Under the pieces are notes generated by a model. The model worked only from the letters and a program-made list of their open reading frames with translations, had not been told where the DNA came from and searched no databases. A program made the position numbers and the translations under genes. A stretch of 29,147 bases of DNA from Candidatus Shapirobacteria bacterium. GTDB taxonomy: Bacteria; Patescibacteriota; Microgenomatia; UBA12405. Where the stretch lies: contig JAQVQI010000003.1 of NCBI GenBank assembly GCA_028701645.1, positions 1-29,147 on the forward strand, read 5' to 3'. This document shows positions 8,025 through 15,597 of this stretch, piece by piece (the first letter of the stretch is position 1; the number at the start of each line of letters is the position of its first letter).

Positions 8025-8454
8025 ATTCTTTAATTTCATTGATTCTTCTAATAAATCTTTCTTCAGACATAAAAGGTGTTTCCAAAAAATCCTTTACAAT
8101 TTCTATATTATCCTCATCATTTACAAAATCAGCCGCCAAACACAAAACATTTATATTATCGTCTTCTCTGATTTTTCTGGCTTGTTTTTTTGTCATAGCC
8201 AAGGCCGCCCTGGCTCCTTTTACTTTGTTTGCTGCTACTGTTACTCCGGCTCCAGACCCACACATTAAAATTCCAAGAGCTTTTTCTAGTACTATTTTTT
8301 CACCAAGCTTAATTGATATATCTGTATAATCATCGTCTAAATCTTTTTTGGGAGTCAAGTCTGTTACTGTCCAACCTTTTTCTCTAAGTTCTAAAACAAT
8401 CTTATTTTTTAATTCAAAACCTCGATGATCGGCTCCTAAATACACCATTTTCAT
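8011..8454 (-). CDS. rpiB: Ribose-5-phosphate isomerase B
   Basis: RpiB/LacAB-family aldose-ketose isomerase converting ribose 5-phosphate and ribulose 5-phosphate. The 147-residue length is normal. Motifs: YLGADHRGFELK at 5-16 (phosphate and ring-opening region), MCGSGAGVTVAANKVKGARAA near 64-84 containing the catalytic Cys and the GSGxG anion loop, and INVLCLAADF near 100-109. It is the first gene of rpiB-pgk-gap-rpe-LOG, which joins the pentose phosphate branch to lower glycolysis. A TGATATATT element ends 6 nt before the ATG and there is no Shine-Dalgarno site, so the operon mRNA is probably leaderless. The gene is divergent from the ygjP-like gene, 37 nt away. Confidence 0.94.
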   Translation of the reverse strand: MKMVYLGADHRGFELKNKIVLELREKGWTVTDLTPKKDLDDDYTDISIKLGEKIVLEKALGILMCGSGAGVTVAANKVKGARAALAMTKKQARKIREDDNINVLCLAADFVNDEDNIEIVKDFLETPFMSEERFIRRINEIKEYENT

Positions 8455-8460
8455 AACATA

Positions 8461-8469
8461 AATATATCA
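8461..8469 (-). promoter_or_regulatory. Extended -10 promoter of the rpiB-pgk-gap-rpe operon
   Basis: TGATATATT (TGn plus TATATT) on the minus strand ends 6 nt before the rpiB ATG. No TTGACA-like -35 is evident. Confidence 0.55.
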
Positions 8470-8478
8470 TTTTTGCTT

Positions 8479-8484
8479 TAAAAT
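8479..8484 (+). promoter_or_regulatory. -10 element for the YgjP-like gene
   Basis: TAAAAT ends 7 nt before the ATG at 8492. It is divergent from the rpiB promoter; the two -10 hexamers are 12 nt apart. Confidence 0.4.
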
Positions 8485-8491
8485 AGGTGGC

Positions 8492-9184
8492 ATGGCTACA
8501 ATTTATTTGAATAATAAAAAATTTGTTTACTCAGTTGTCAAAAAACCAATTTATTCTTTGAGATTGAAATTAAAAAATGCCAATTCTTTTGTCATTTCTT
8601 GTCCTCGACTAACCCCAAGCTTTGTTATTAATCAATTTATTAAAAAAAACCAAGATTGGATTATTTCTCATTCAAAGAAAGTCCCCATCAAAAAAAACTT
8701 AAAAAATCTAAAAAAAATAAGTATATTAGACCAAACCTTTGAACTAATTTATGTTCATACTCAAAGAGATTCAATAATTGTTTCCACTCAAGAAAACAAA
8801 ATTTATGCCAATATCTCAAAAAATACCAACAAACATATCAGGTTAATTTTGGAGAAAAAACTTCGTCCATTGGCTTTAAAACTTATTAGACAAGAATTGG
8901 ACTCCCTTAGTTTGAAATATAATTTTAGTTTTAACAATGTTAATGTTCGCAATCAAAGCTCTCGTTTTGGATCCTGTTCTTCTCGTGGAAATCTAAACTT
9001 CAATTGGCAAATAATATTTTTCCCAGTCGATAAATTTCGACATATTTTACTTCACGAACTAAATCATTTAAAAATAAAAAACCATTCGTCTGTTTTTTGG
9101 AATCAATTAGCTATCTACGACCCTAATTGTAAATCTAATAACCTCTGGCTCAAAAAAGAGGGGACTAAATATTTTCTGTTTTAG
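8492..9184 (+). CDS. YgjP-like (DUF45, PF01863) metallopeptidase
   Basis: Predicted zinc-dependent peptidase of the YgjP/SprT-like group; the physiological substrate is unknown. The C-terminal half carries the family signature VRNQSSRFGSCSSRGNLNFNW near 151-171, followed by HILLHELNHLKIKNHSSVFW near 184-203, which supplies the HExxH zinc site (HELNH) and the later conserved His. The N-terminal half (LNNKKFVYSVVKKP, RLKLKNANSFVISCP) matches the usual beta-rich region before the catalytic domain. At 230 residues the length is normal. It is a single-gene unit between divergent rpiB and convergent xth. Confidence 0.85.
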   Translation: MATIYLNNKKFVYSVVKKPIYSLRLKLKNANSFVISCPRLTPSFVINQFIKKNQDWIISHSKKVPIKKNLKNLKKISILDQTFELIYVHTQRDSIIVSTQENKIYANISKNTNKHIRLILEKKLRPLALKLIRQELDSLSLKYNFSFNNVNVRNQSSRFGSCSSRGNLNFNWQIIFFPVDKFRHILLHELNHLKIKNHSSVFWNQLAIYDPNCKSNNLWLKKEGTKYFLF

Positions 9185-9189
9185 TTTTA

Positions 9190-9227
9190 TTCATAAATCC
9201 TAAATCATAAATCCTAAATCATAAATC
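9190..9227. repeat. CCTAAATCATAAAT tandem repeat, copy 1
   Basis: The spacer between the convergent ygjP-like and xth genes holds alternating ATAAATCC and TAAATCATAA units and runs into the last codons of xth. The same words recur at 25633-25690. Confidence 0.6.
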
Positions 9228-9989
9228 TATCTCAATTCCTACTGGGCAATGATCAGACCCATAAACATCAGACATTATAAAAGCCGATTTTAAGCCCTTT
9301 TTCAGTGATTTATCAATAAAGAAATAATCAATTCTCCATCCTACATTTCTTTCTCTTGCTTTAGTAATTTGATCCCACCAACTATAATTTTCTCCTTCTT
9401 GATTAAATTCTCTAAATGTATCAACCCAGCCATTTTCTTCCAATTTATCAATCCATTTTCGCTCAATTTCCAAAAATCCCGATGTTTTTGAATTTTCTTT
9501 AGGCCGGGCCAAATCAACTTCTTTATGAGCTGTATTTATATCTCCACAAAAAATTACCTTTTCTTTGTTTTCTCTTAACTTGTTTATATATTTCAAAAAA
9601 TATTCGTAAAAATCCATTTTGTATTGAAGTCTACCTTTGTTTCTTTTTCCATTTGGAAAATAAACATTAAGTAGAGTAAACTCATCAAATTTTGTAATTA
9701 TTACTCGGCCTTCATCATCCCAATCGTTATCTCTATCACCAACAATTATTTTTTTGGGTTCTAATTTTGTAAAAGTCGTCACCCCACTATATCCTGCTTT
9801 TTGGGCTGGATTCCAATAACTTTTATATTCAATTGGGTAGTCTAATCCAATTTCTATTTGATCTGGTTTTGCTTTTGTCTCTTGAAAACAGTAAATATCT
9901 GCGTCCATTTTCCTCATTTTTTGCCATAATCCTTTTTTAACTCCAGCCCTTATCCCGGCCACGTTCCAAGATATTATTTTAATATTCAT
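9219..9989 (-). CDS. xth: Exodeoxyribonuclease III / class II AP endonuclease
   Basis: DNA base-excision repair enzyme that cuts 5' to abasic sites and has 3'-5' exonuclease or 3'-phosphatase activity. The 256-residue protein keeps the exonuclease-endonuclease-phosphatase active site in order: ISWNVAG (Asn), CFQETK (Glu), NVYFPNGKRN (Tyr/Asn region), FCGDINTAH (Asp and Asn), WWDQITKARERNVGWRIDYFF and GSDHCPVGIEI (final Asp-His). The C-terminal part is closest to the ExoIII/ExoA branch. It is a single-gene unit, divergent from the SIMPL gene. The palindromic -10 at 9998-10003 ends 8 nt before its ATG. Confidence 0.95.
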   Translation of the reverse strand: MNIKIISWNVAGIRAGVKKGLWQKMRKMDADIYCFQETKAKPDQIEIGLDYPIEYKSYWNPAQKAGYSGVTTFTKLEPKKIIVGDRDNDWDDEGRVIITKFDEFTLLNVYFPNGKRNKGRLQYKMDFYEYFLKYINKLRENKEKVIFCGDINTAHKEVDLARPKENSKTSGFLEIERKWIDKLEENGWVDTFREFNQEGENYSWWDQITKARERNVGWRIDYFFIDKSLKKGLKSAFIMSDVYGSDHCPVGIEIDL

Positions 9990-9997
9990 TAATAGAT

Positions 9998-10005
9998 AGT
10001 ATACT
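9998..10005. promoter_or_regulatory. Palindromic bidirectional -10 (xth / SIMPL gene)
   Basis: AGTATACT is a perfect 8-bp palindrome. On the plus strand TATACT at 10000-10005 ends 6 nt before the SIMPL ATG; on the minus strand TATACT at 10003-9998 ends 8 nt before the xth ATG. One sequence can therefore serve two divergent genes. Confidence 0.55.
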
Positions 10006-10011
10006 TAATTT

Positions 10012-10785
10012 ATGAATCAAAATAAAAACATACTCATTGTCTGTGTCACTATTATTTTATCTGTTTTAATTTTTTCACGCACTGGAATTTATATCAAAAA
10101 TACGGGAGGGGTTGAGTCTAATGGTAAAATCTCCAACACTATTTCTGTTACTGGCGACGGTAAAGTTAGCCTTAAACCAGACATGGTCCAAATAAACATA
10201 GGTTTTCAAGAAACTGCCTCAACTAGTAAAGAAGCTCTAAATAAAGTTAATACCAAAATTGATTCTACTCTAAAAATCCTTAAAGATAATGGTATTCCTG
10301 AGGCCGACATCACTACTTCCAATCTGAATATCTATACTGAATACGATTATTCCACTTCCAAACGTCGGGTTATTGGCCAAAGGGCTTCTCAAAACCTAGA
10401 AATTAAAATTAAAAAAATTGATGCTAAAGCTTCCAAAGCCGTCAAAATTATTGACGAACTTTCGACCATTGATGATCTTCAGATGAACGGCATTTATTTC
10501 GATATCGAAGATAAAACCGAATATTTTTCTAAAGCCCGAGAGATGGCTTTCAAAAAAGCCGAACAAAAAGCTCAAGAATTAGCCAAACTTTCAAAAGTTA
10601 AATTAGCCAAACCTGTTTCTATTTCCGACACTACTTATGATGTCTCTCCTGTTTATCGATATTCCAATGTGGCTCAATTTAAAGAAGCTAGTCTTTCGGT
10701 CAATGATGCTGCCGGCGGTAGTCAAATTTCCAGTGGTGAGATGGATGTCACTGCCAATTTATCTATACTTTGGGGAATTGAGTAA
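10012..10785 (+). CDS. SIMPL-domain (DUF541) exported protein
   Basis: Extracytoplasmic protein of the SIMPL/DUF541 (YggE/BP26-like) family, whose cellular role is poorly defined; oxidative-stress protection and channel-like oligomers are reported for some members. An N-terminal hydrophobic segment at residues 7-22 acts as signal or anchor. The SIMPL domain follows: ISVTGDGKVSLKPDMVQINIGF at about 44-65, ALNKVNTKIDSTLKILKDNGI, ITTSNLNIYTEYDY and, towards the end, AREMAFKKAEQKAQELAKLSKVKLAKPVSI near 177-206. Length 257 is typical. Its stop lies just before the tRNA-Tyr promoter, whose -35 overlaps the last codons. Confidence 0.88.
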   Translation: MNQNKNILIVCVTIILSVLIFSRTGIYIKNTGGVESNGKISNTISVTGDGKVSLKPDMVQINIGFQETASTSKEALNKVNTKIDSTLKILKDNGIPEADITTSNLNIYTEYDYSTSKRRVIGQRASQNLEIKIKKIDAKASKAVKIIDELSTIDDLQMNGIYFDIEDKTEYFSKAREMAFKKAEQKAQELAKLSKVKLAKPVSISDTTYDVSPVYRYSNVAQFKEASLSVNDAAGGSQISSGEMDVTANLSILWGIE

Positions 10786-10805
10786 AGGTTGTTTTTTGGT
10801 ATAAT
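10778..10805 (+). promoter_or_regulatory. tRNA-Tyr promoter
   Basis: TTGAGT at 10778-10783, a 16-nt spacer and TATAAT at 10800-10805 preceded by TGG (extended -10). The predicted start is about 10 nt before the tRNA. The -35 lies within the end of the SIMPL gene. This is the best complete sigma-70-type promoter in the window. Confidence 0.7.
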
Positions 10806-10821
10806 CAACCCACTATTAAAA

Positions 10822-10893
10822 CCAGAGGGAGCCGGACGGTTAGGCAACGGTCTGTAAAACCGTTTAAAGTAGGTTCAACTCCTATCCTCTGGA
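10822..10893 (+). tRNA. tRNA-Tyr (GTA), archaeal-like
   Basis: Cloverleaf read by hand: acceptor CCAGAGG/CCTCTGG, D-arm GCC/GGC with GG in the loop, anticodon stem ACGGT/ACCGT around loop CTGTAAA (anticodon GTA at 10854-10856), variable loop TTAAA of 5 nt, T-arm GTAGG-TTCAACT-CCTAT, discriminator A. CCA is not encoded. Bacterial tyrosine tRNAs normally have G1-C72 and a long variable arm. This one has C1-G72 and a short variable loop, as in archaea and eukaryotes. Position 8 is G rather than the usual T. Confidence 0.93.
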
Positions 10894-11035
10894 CACTTAT
10901 ATTTAATATCAACTAATTGTCATTGAATTCTAATTTTTTAGTTTAAAAAGTTTCACCTCAAAGCCAGACAAAAGTCTTTTTCGGTATATAACATGTTGTA
11001 TCAACCCCTTGATATAACTGTTTTAATACTTTTAT

Positions 11036-11269
11036 ATGAACCAAGAGATTGAAACCTATAAAAACAGTTTAATAGATAAAGCTTGTCAATCCAAAAGTAT
11101 TATTAGAGTTTCCTTTTGCGATTATAAAGACGATACTGACTTGGTATACGAAGGACAAATTGATCGAGGCGATGCTGGTCAAATAGCCGAAAACGTTATC
11201 CAAAAAATTGAAGAATTTATCGTTAATAAAAAATTAAAGAAATTAAGTCAACAGAGATTATTCGCCTAG
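11036..11269 (+). CDS. Small conserved-looking hypothetical protein (77 aa)
   Basis: I do not recognise a family. The 77-residue product is soluble and mixed in charge (VSFCDYKDDTDLVYEGQIDRGDAGQ in the middle) and ends in a predicted helix rich in Lys and Glu (AENVIQKIEEFIVNKKLKKL). AATACT ends 5 nt before the ATG, matching the leaderless pattern. It lies between tRNA-Tyr and recF. Another reading frame, open from 11230 to 11388 without an ATG, GTG or TTG start, overlaps its end and could be the frameshifted remainder of a longer protein. Confidence 0.5.
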   Translation: MNQEIETYKNSLIDKACQSKSIIRVSFCDYKDDTDLVYEGQIDRGDAGQIAENVIQKIEEFIVNKKLKKLSQQRLFA

Positions 11270-11388
11270 TTGTCAAATTTTTAGCAAAACAATTTCCAGA
11301 TATAGCTCTTAATTATTATGCCTATTTTAATAATGGTTCTTCTCTTGATGAATATTTGAGAAAAATAAAATCAATTATTAAAAATTAA
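11230..11388 (+). pseudogene. Orphan reading frame, possible frameshifted C-terminus of the 77-aa gene
   Basis: In the -1 frame relative to the preceding gene, about 52 codons are open and end at TAA 11386-11388. The stretch after the upstream stop reads VKFLAKQFPDIALNYYAYFN and then a basic helix, which looks like real protein rather than random AT-rich translation. No standard start codon exists in this frame. The options are a decayed gene, an assembly or sequencing frameshift, programmed frameshifting near the A-rich run at 11228-11233, or chance. It ends 26 nt before recF. Confidence 0.3.
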
Positions 11389-11399
11389 AGGACCGATTT

Positions 11400-11408
11400 T
11401 GCTATACT
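11400..11408 (+). promoter_or_regulatory. Extended -10 promoter of recF
   Basis: TGCTATACT (TGn plus TATACT) ends 6 nt before the GTG start of recF. With no room for a Shine-Dalgarno site, a leaderless transcript starting at or near GTG is inferred. Confidence 0.55.
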
Positions 11409-11414
11409 ACTCTT

Positions 11415-12485
11415 GTGTATCTTTCCAAACTTCTTCTCCAGAATTTTCGTTCATATCAAAATCAACTATTTGAATTTGATCCAAAACTTAACTTGATTTT
11501 AGGACCAAATGGTAGCGGTAAAACCAATATTTTAGAGGCTGTATTTTTTCTGTCATCAGGTAAGAGTTTTCGTTCTTCTTCACAATCAAAGTTAATTAAC
11601 TGGAGCAGTTATTTTTCCTCTGTTCGCGCCAAAATAATTGATAATCAAAAAGATACCACCGAAATTGAAGTCCGAATTTCAAAAGATCCGAAACTATCTA
11701 CTAGCTCAATTTCTCGTAAATTTTTAATCGAAAAAGTTGTTAAAACTCGCAAAAAATATCTCGGTATTATCAAAAACGTAGTTTTCCAACCTGAAGATAT
11801 CCGTTTAATAACCGGTTCACCAACTCGTCGTCGTGATTTTTTAGACGAAATTTTCTTCCAAACAGAATGGCGCTATTCTTCCGCCCTATCTCAGTATAAT
11901 CGAGGCCTCAAACACCGAAACGAACTTCTCGATCAAATCAAGCAAAATTTAGCCTCTCCAAATGATTTATTTTATTGGGATCAAGTCTTGATTAAAAACT
12001 CTAAAATAATTCATGATTTTAGAATTGCTTTCGTTAAGTCTGTCAATACTTTTTTTAGTAACCACAACGACTCACAAATAAATACTATTTCTATTAATTA
12101 CCGTCCTTCAATTCTAAACGAAGACAAACTAAAAAATAATTATCAAATTGACTTAAATCGTGGTTATACCCAAATTGGGCCACATCGAGACGATTTTAGC
12201 CTTGATAATTCCATTTTTGGGGCAACCGATAAAAATTTGGCTTTTTGGGGCAGCCGAGGACAACAGAGACTAGCTGTTTTGGCTCTTAGATTAGCCCAAA
12301 TTAATTTTTTAGAAGAAACTTATCACGATAAACCAATTCTTTTACTCGACGATATTTTTTCTGAATTAGATTTAGAACACCAACAATTAGTTGTCAAAGT
12401 TTGTCAAAAATATCAAACCATTTTTACCTCATCCGAACCCGATAGTATTAATATTTTGGGTAACGCCAAAATAATTCAACTTTAA
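11415..12485 (+). CDS. recF: DNA replication and repair protein RecF
   Basis: SMC-like ATPase that helps load RecA at single-strand gaps. Motifs: N-terminal LLLQNFRSYQNQLFEF, Walker A GPNGSGKT at about 30-37, VFQPEDIRLITGSPTRRRDFLD near 122-143, GPHRDDF near 254-260, ABC signature WGSRGQQRLAVLALRLAQ near 273-290, and Walker B ILLLDDIFSELD near 305-316. Length 356 is normal. The start is GTG (valine codon read as Met), chosen because MYLSKLLLQNFRSY fits the family and the -10 element lies 6 nt upstream. It is not next to dnaA, dnaN or gyrB in this window; instead it precedes the 16S gene. Confidence 0.95.
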   Translation: MYLSKLLLQNFRSYQNQLFEFDPKLNLILGPNGSGKTNILEAVFFLSSGKSFRSSSQSKLINWSSYFSSVRAKIIDNQKDTTEIEVRISKDPKLSTSSISRKFLIEKVVKTRKKYLGIIKNVVFQPEDIRLITGSPTRRRDFLDEIFFQTEWRYSSALSQYNRGLKHRNELLDQIKQNLASPNDLFYWDQVLIKNSKIIHDFRIAFVKSVNTFFSNHNDSQINTISINYRPSILNEDKLKNNYQIDLNRGYTQIGPHRDDFSLDNSIFGATDKNLAFWGSRGQQRLAVLALRLAQINFLEETYHDKPILLLDDIFSELDLEHQQLVVKVCQKYQTIFTSSEPDSINILGNAKIIQL

Positions 12486-12700
12486 AGCTAATTTGCTTAG
12501 TGCAAAATTTTAACTTGTGTAATATAATAACCTCACTGTCGAATCGGTGCTAGCTATTTTATATCTAGTTTCCCAAGTCGAAAGATCTTTAAAAATTTCA
12601 ATGCATTCATTTAGAGCTCCAAACTGCTAGTACCAGAAAGAATTTTCAAAAAATTTTTTGATTGATATTTAATCAATCACTCCGATCTTTTTCGGATGTT
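12486..12700 (+). promoter_or_regulatory. 16S rRNA leader: -10 element, boxA-like site and 5' half of processing stem
   Basis: After recF this non-coding leader holds TATAAT at 12523-12528 (no convincing -35), a boxA-like GATCTTTAAAAAT at 12584-12596 typical of rRNA antitermination, the 5' strand of the long 16S-flanking stem at about 12601-12640, and two small hairpins just before the mature 5' end (GATTGATATTTAATCAATC at 12659-12677 and TCCGATCTTTTTCGGA at 12681-12696). Confidence 0.6.
12601..12640 (+). other. 16S precursor processing stem, 5' strand
   Basis: ATTCATTTAGAGCT and CTAGTACCAGAAA here are the reverse complement of TTTCTGGTACTAA and GAGCTCTAAATGAAT at about 14357-14396. The paired strands enclose the whole 16S gene, as in RNase III processing stalks. 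Confidence 0.8.
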
Positions 12701-14285
<1,585 letters not shown>

Positions 14286-14356
14286 GAGGTTTTGTTCCAA
14301 TCGAAAGGCTGGAACCATCTCAACCATTCCGAAGCTTTTCTAAAGCGGAGGGTGGC

Positions 14357-14399
14357 TTTCTGGTACTAACAGTTGAGCTCTAAATGAATGTAATGAATT
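14357..14399 (+). other. 16S precursor processing stem, 3' strand
   Basis: TTTCTGGTACTAACAGTTGA and the following GAGCTCTAAATGAAT pair with 12601-12640 upstream of the gene. Between the mature 3' end and this strand are two local hairpins (GTTCCA...TGGAAC and TTCCG...CGGAG). Confidence 0.8.
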
Positions 14400-14403
14400 T
14401 TTC

Positions 14404-14427
14404 AATCCCGCTTATGCGGGATTTTTT
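14404..14427 (+). terminator. Intrinsic terminator after 16S rRNA
   Basis: Stem AATCCCGC/GCGGGATT with loop TTAT followed by a T-run. It ends the 16S transcript and shows that the gene is a monocistronic rRNA unit. Confidence 0.85.
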
Positions 14428-14500
14428 AGTATTTTAAGGTCTAAATTTTAAAATAAAATGACAATTATCACTTTAAAAATACAGTTCCAGTATTTCGGGA

Positions 14501-14509
14501 TGCTATAAT
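14501..14509 (+). promoter_or_regulatory. Extended -10 promoter of the uppS transcript
   Basis: TGCTATAAT (TGn plus consensus TATAAT) ends 6 nt before an ATG at 14516 that opens an 11-codon ORF. The exact hexamer and repeated spacing make a leaderless transcript likely. Confidence 0.65.
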
Positions 14510-14515
14510 CAACAA

Positions 14516-14551
14516 ATGTTTTCGATGAATTCTACGACTAAAATTGTATGA
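14516..14551 (+). CDS. 11-codon leader ORF upstream of uppS
   Basis: ATG at 14516 opens MFSMNSTTKIV and stops at TGA 14549-14551. The stop overlaps the uppS ATG in ATGA (14548-14551). The ATG lies 6 nt after a consensus extended -10, exactly where leaderless starts sit elsewhere in the window. The likely role is translational coupling: ribosomes load on the leaderless 5' end and re-initiate at uppS. No attenuator hairpin or regulatory codon run is evident. It could be incidental if uppS is reached directly. Confidence 0.45.
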   Translation: MFSMNSTTKIV

Positions 14552-15252
14552 CCAAAATTGACTATAACAATCTTCCCCAACATATTGCCATTATTATGGA
14601 CGGTAATCGCCGCTGGGCGACTTCCAGGAATTTACCTGCAGGGGATGGTCACAAAGCCGGAGCCCAAAATTTAGAAAAAATAGTTCAACATTGCAAAGAT
14701 ATTGGCATAAAATATATAACCGTTTATGCTCTGTCTACAGAAAATTGGAAAAAACGAAGTGCTCAAGAAGTAAAAGGAATTTTTGATTTATTAATTAAAA
14801 TTGTTAAAGAAAAAAGGGTTGAATATCAACGCTCCGGAATTAAATTTTTTGTTTTGGGTAATTTTCAAGCCTTCCCCTTAAAAGTCCGCAAAGCTATCAA
14901 AAAAATAATGGACATGGTTCTCGACAAAGAAAGACTAAAATTTAACGTTGCTCTAAATTATGGAGGCCGTGATGAAATTGTGACTGCTATAAAAAATATT
15001 ATTAAAGATGGTGTAAAGCCTTCACAAGTAAACGAAAAATTAATTTCAAAATATCTTTATACCACTGGCCAACCAGACCCTGATTTGGTTATTCGACCTG
15101 GTGGAGAATTCCGTCTTTCCAATTTTTTGCTTTGGCAACTTTCTTATGCTGAACTTTATTTTACTGACATTTTATGGCCTGATTTTGGACCAAAACAACT
15201 TGATAAAGCCATAATCTGGTACCAACAAAGAAATCGCCGAATGGGGAAGTAA
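14548..15252 (+). CDS. uppS: Isoprenyl transferase (undecaprenyl diphosphate synthase family)
   Basis: Cis-prenyltransferase that condenses isopentenyl diphosphate onto farnesyl diphosphate to make the C55 lipid carrier used by the wall and glycan enzymes of this region. The 234-residue length is normal. Motifs: IAIIMDGNRRWATSR near 13-27 with the catalytic Asp, GHKAGAQNLEKIV, TVYALSTENWKKR near 59-71, LNYGGRDEIV near 137-146, and RPGGEFRLSNFLLWQLSYAEL near 182-202, where RTSGE is changed to RPGGE. The start is set by the ATGA overlap with the upstream leader ORF. The stop lies 2 nt from the end of the convergent pilin-like gene. Confidence 0.95.
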   Translation: MTKIDYNNLPQHIAIIMDGNRRWATSRNLPAGDGHKAGAQNLEKIVQHCKDIGIKYITVYALSTENWKKRSAQEVKGIFDLLIKIVKEKRVEYQRSGIKFFVLGNFQAFPLKVRKAIKKIMDMVLDKERLKFNVALNYGGRDEIVTAIKNIIKDGVKPSQVNEKLISKYLYTTGQPDPDLVIRPGGEFRLSNFLLWQLSYAELYFTDILWPDFGPKQLDKAIIWYQQRNRRMGK

Positions 15253-15254
15253 AA

Positions 15255-15572
15255 TTAAATTATTTTAATTCCCAAAACCACTTCCACCAATTGCACTACA
15301 AAATAAGAGATAAATATAATCAAAAAACCGATTAAGGCATTAGTAATCTTTCCGTAACCAGCTTTCATTTTGTCGGCATTTCCCGCCGCCGTCATCAATC
15401 CTAACCCGCCCATCACTAATGTCACTAGTAAAATCAATCCAGCAATTACATAGATATAGGGCAATAAACCACTCAAAATATCCCCGACTTTTGCATTTTC
15501 ATATTTAAAACCGCTTGGATAACTGGGTAAAATCACTCCTCCTTCTACTGCATAAATAAACTTATTAAACAT
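15255..15572 (-). CDS. VirB2/TrbC-like pilin-type two-helix membrane protein
   Basis: Small protein with a short exported N-terminal part (FIYAVEGGVILPSYPSG) and two hydrophobic helices separated by a short polar loop: GLLPYIYVIAGLILLVTLVM, then GLMTAAGNADKMKAGYGKI, then ITNALIGFLIIFISYFVVQL. This layout is that of VirB2/TrbC pilins and of small proteins often found in CPR genomes; the function is not shown. I chose the start at 15572 because TATAAT at 15579-15584 ends 6 nt upstream; an ATG at 15587 is also in frame but overlaps that hexamer. It lies 10-25 nt after the larger Cys-rich relative, whose C-terminal half has the same two-helix design. Confidence 0.75.
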   Translation of the reverse strand: MFNKFIYAVEGGVILPSYPSGFKYENAKVGDILSGLLPYIYVIAGLILLVTLVMGGLGLMTAAGNADKMKAGYGKITNALIGFLIIFISYFVVQLVEVVLGIKII

Positions 15573-15578
15573 AAAAGT

Positions 15579-15584
15579 ATTATA
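15579..15584 (-). promoter_or_regulatory. -10 element for the small pilin-like gene
   Basis: TATAAT on the minus strand ends 6 nt before the ATG at 15572. It overlaps the more upstream in-frame ATG and favours the shorter protein. Confidence 0.5.
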
Positions 15585-15597
15585 CATTACCTCAACC

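Noticed and set aside
10961..10981. AGAC-AAAA-GTCT followed by T-run as a terminator for tRNA-Tyr
   Set aside because: The stem is only four base pairs and sits about 70 nt past the tRNA; too weak to call.
14286..14547. Search for 23S, 5S or spacer tRNA after 16S
   Set aside because: Only local hairpins, the processing strand, a terminator and the uppS promoter region are visible.
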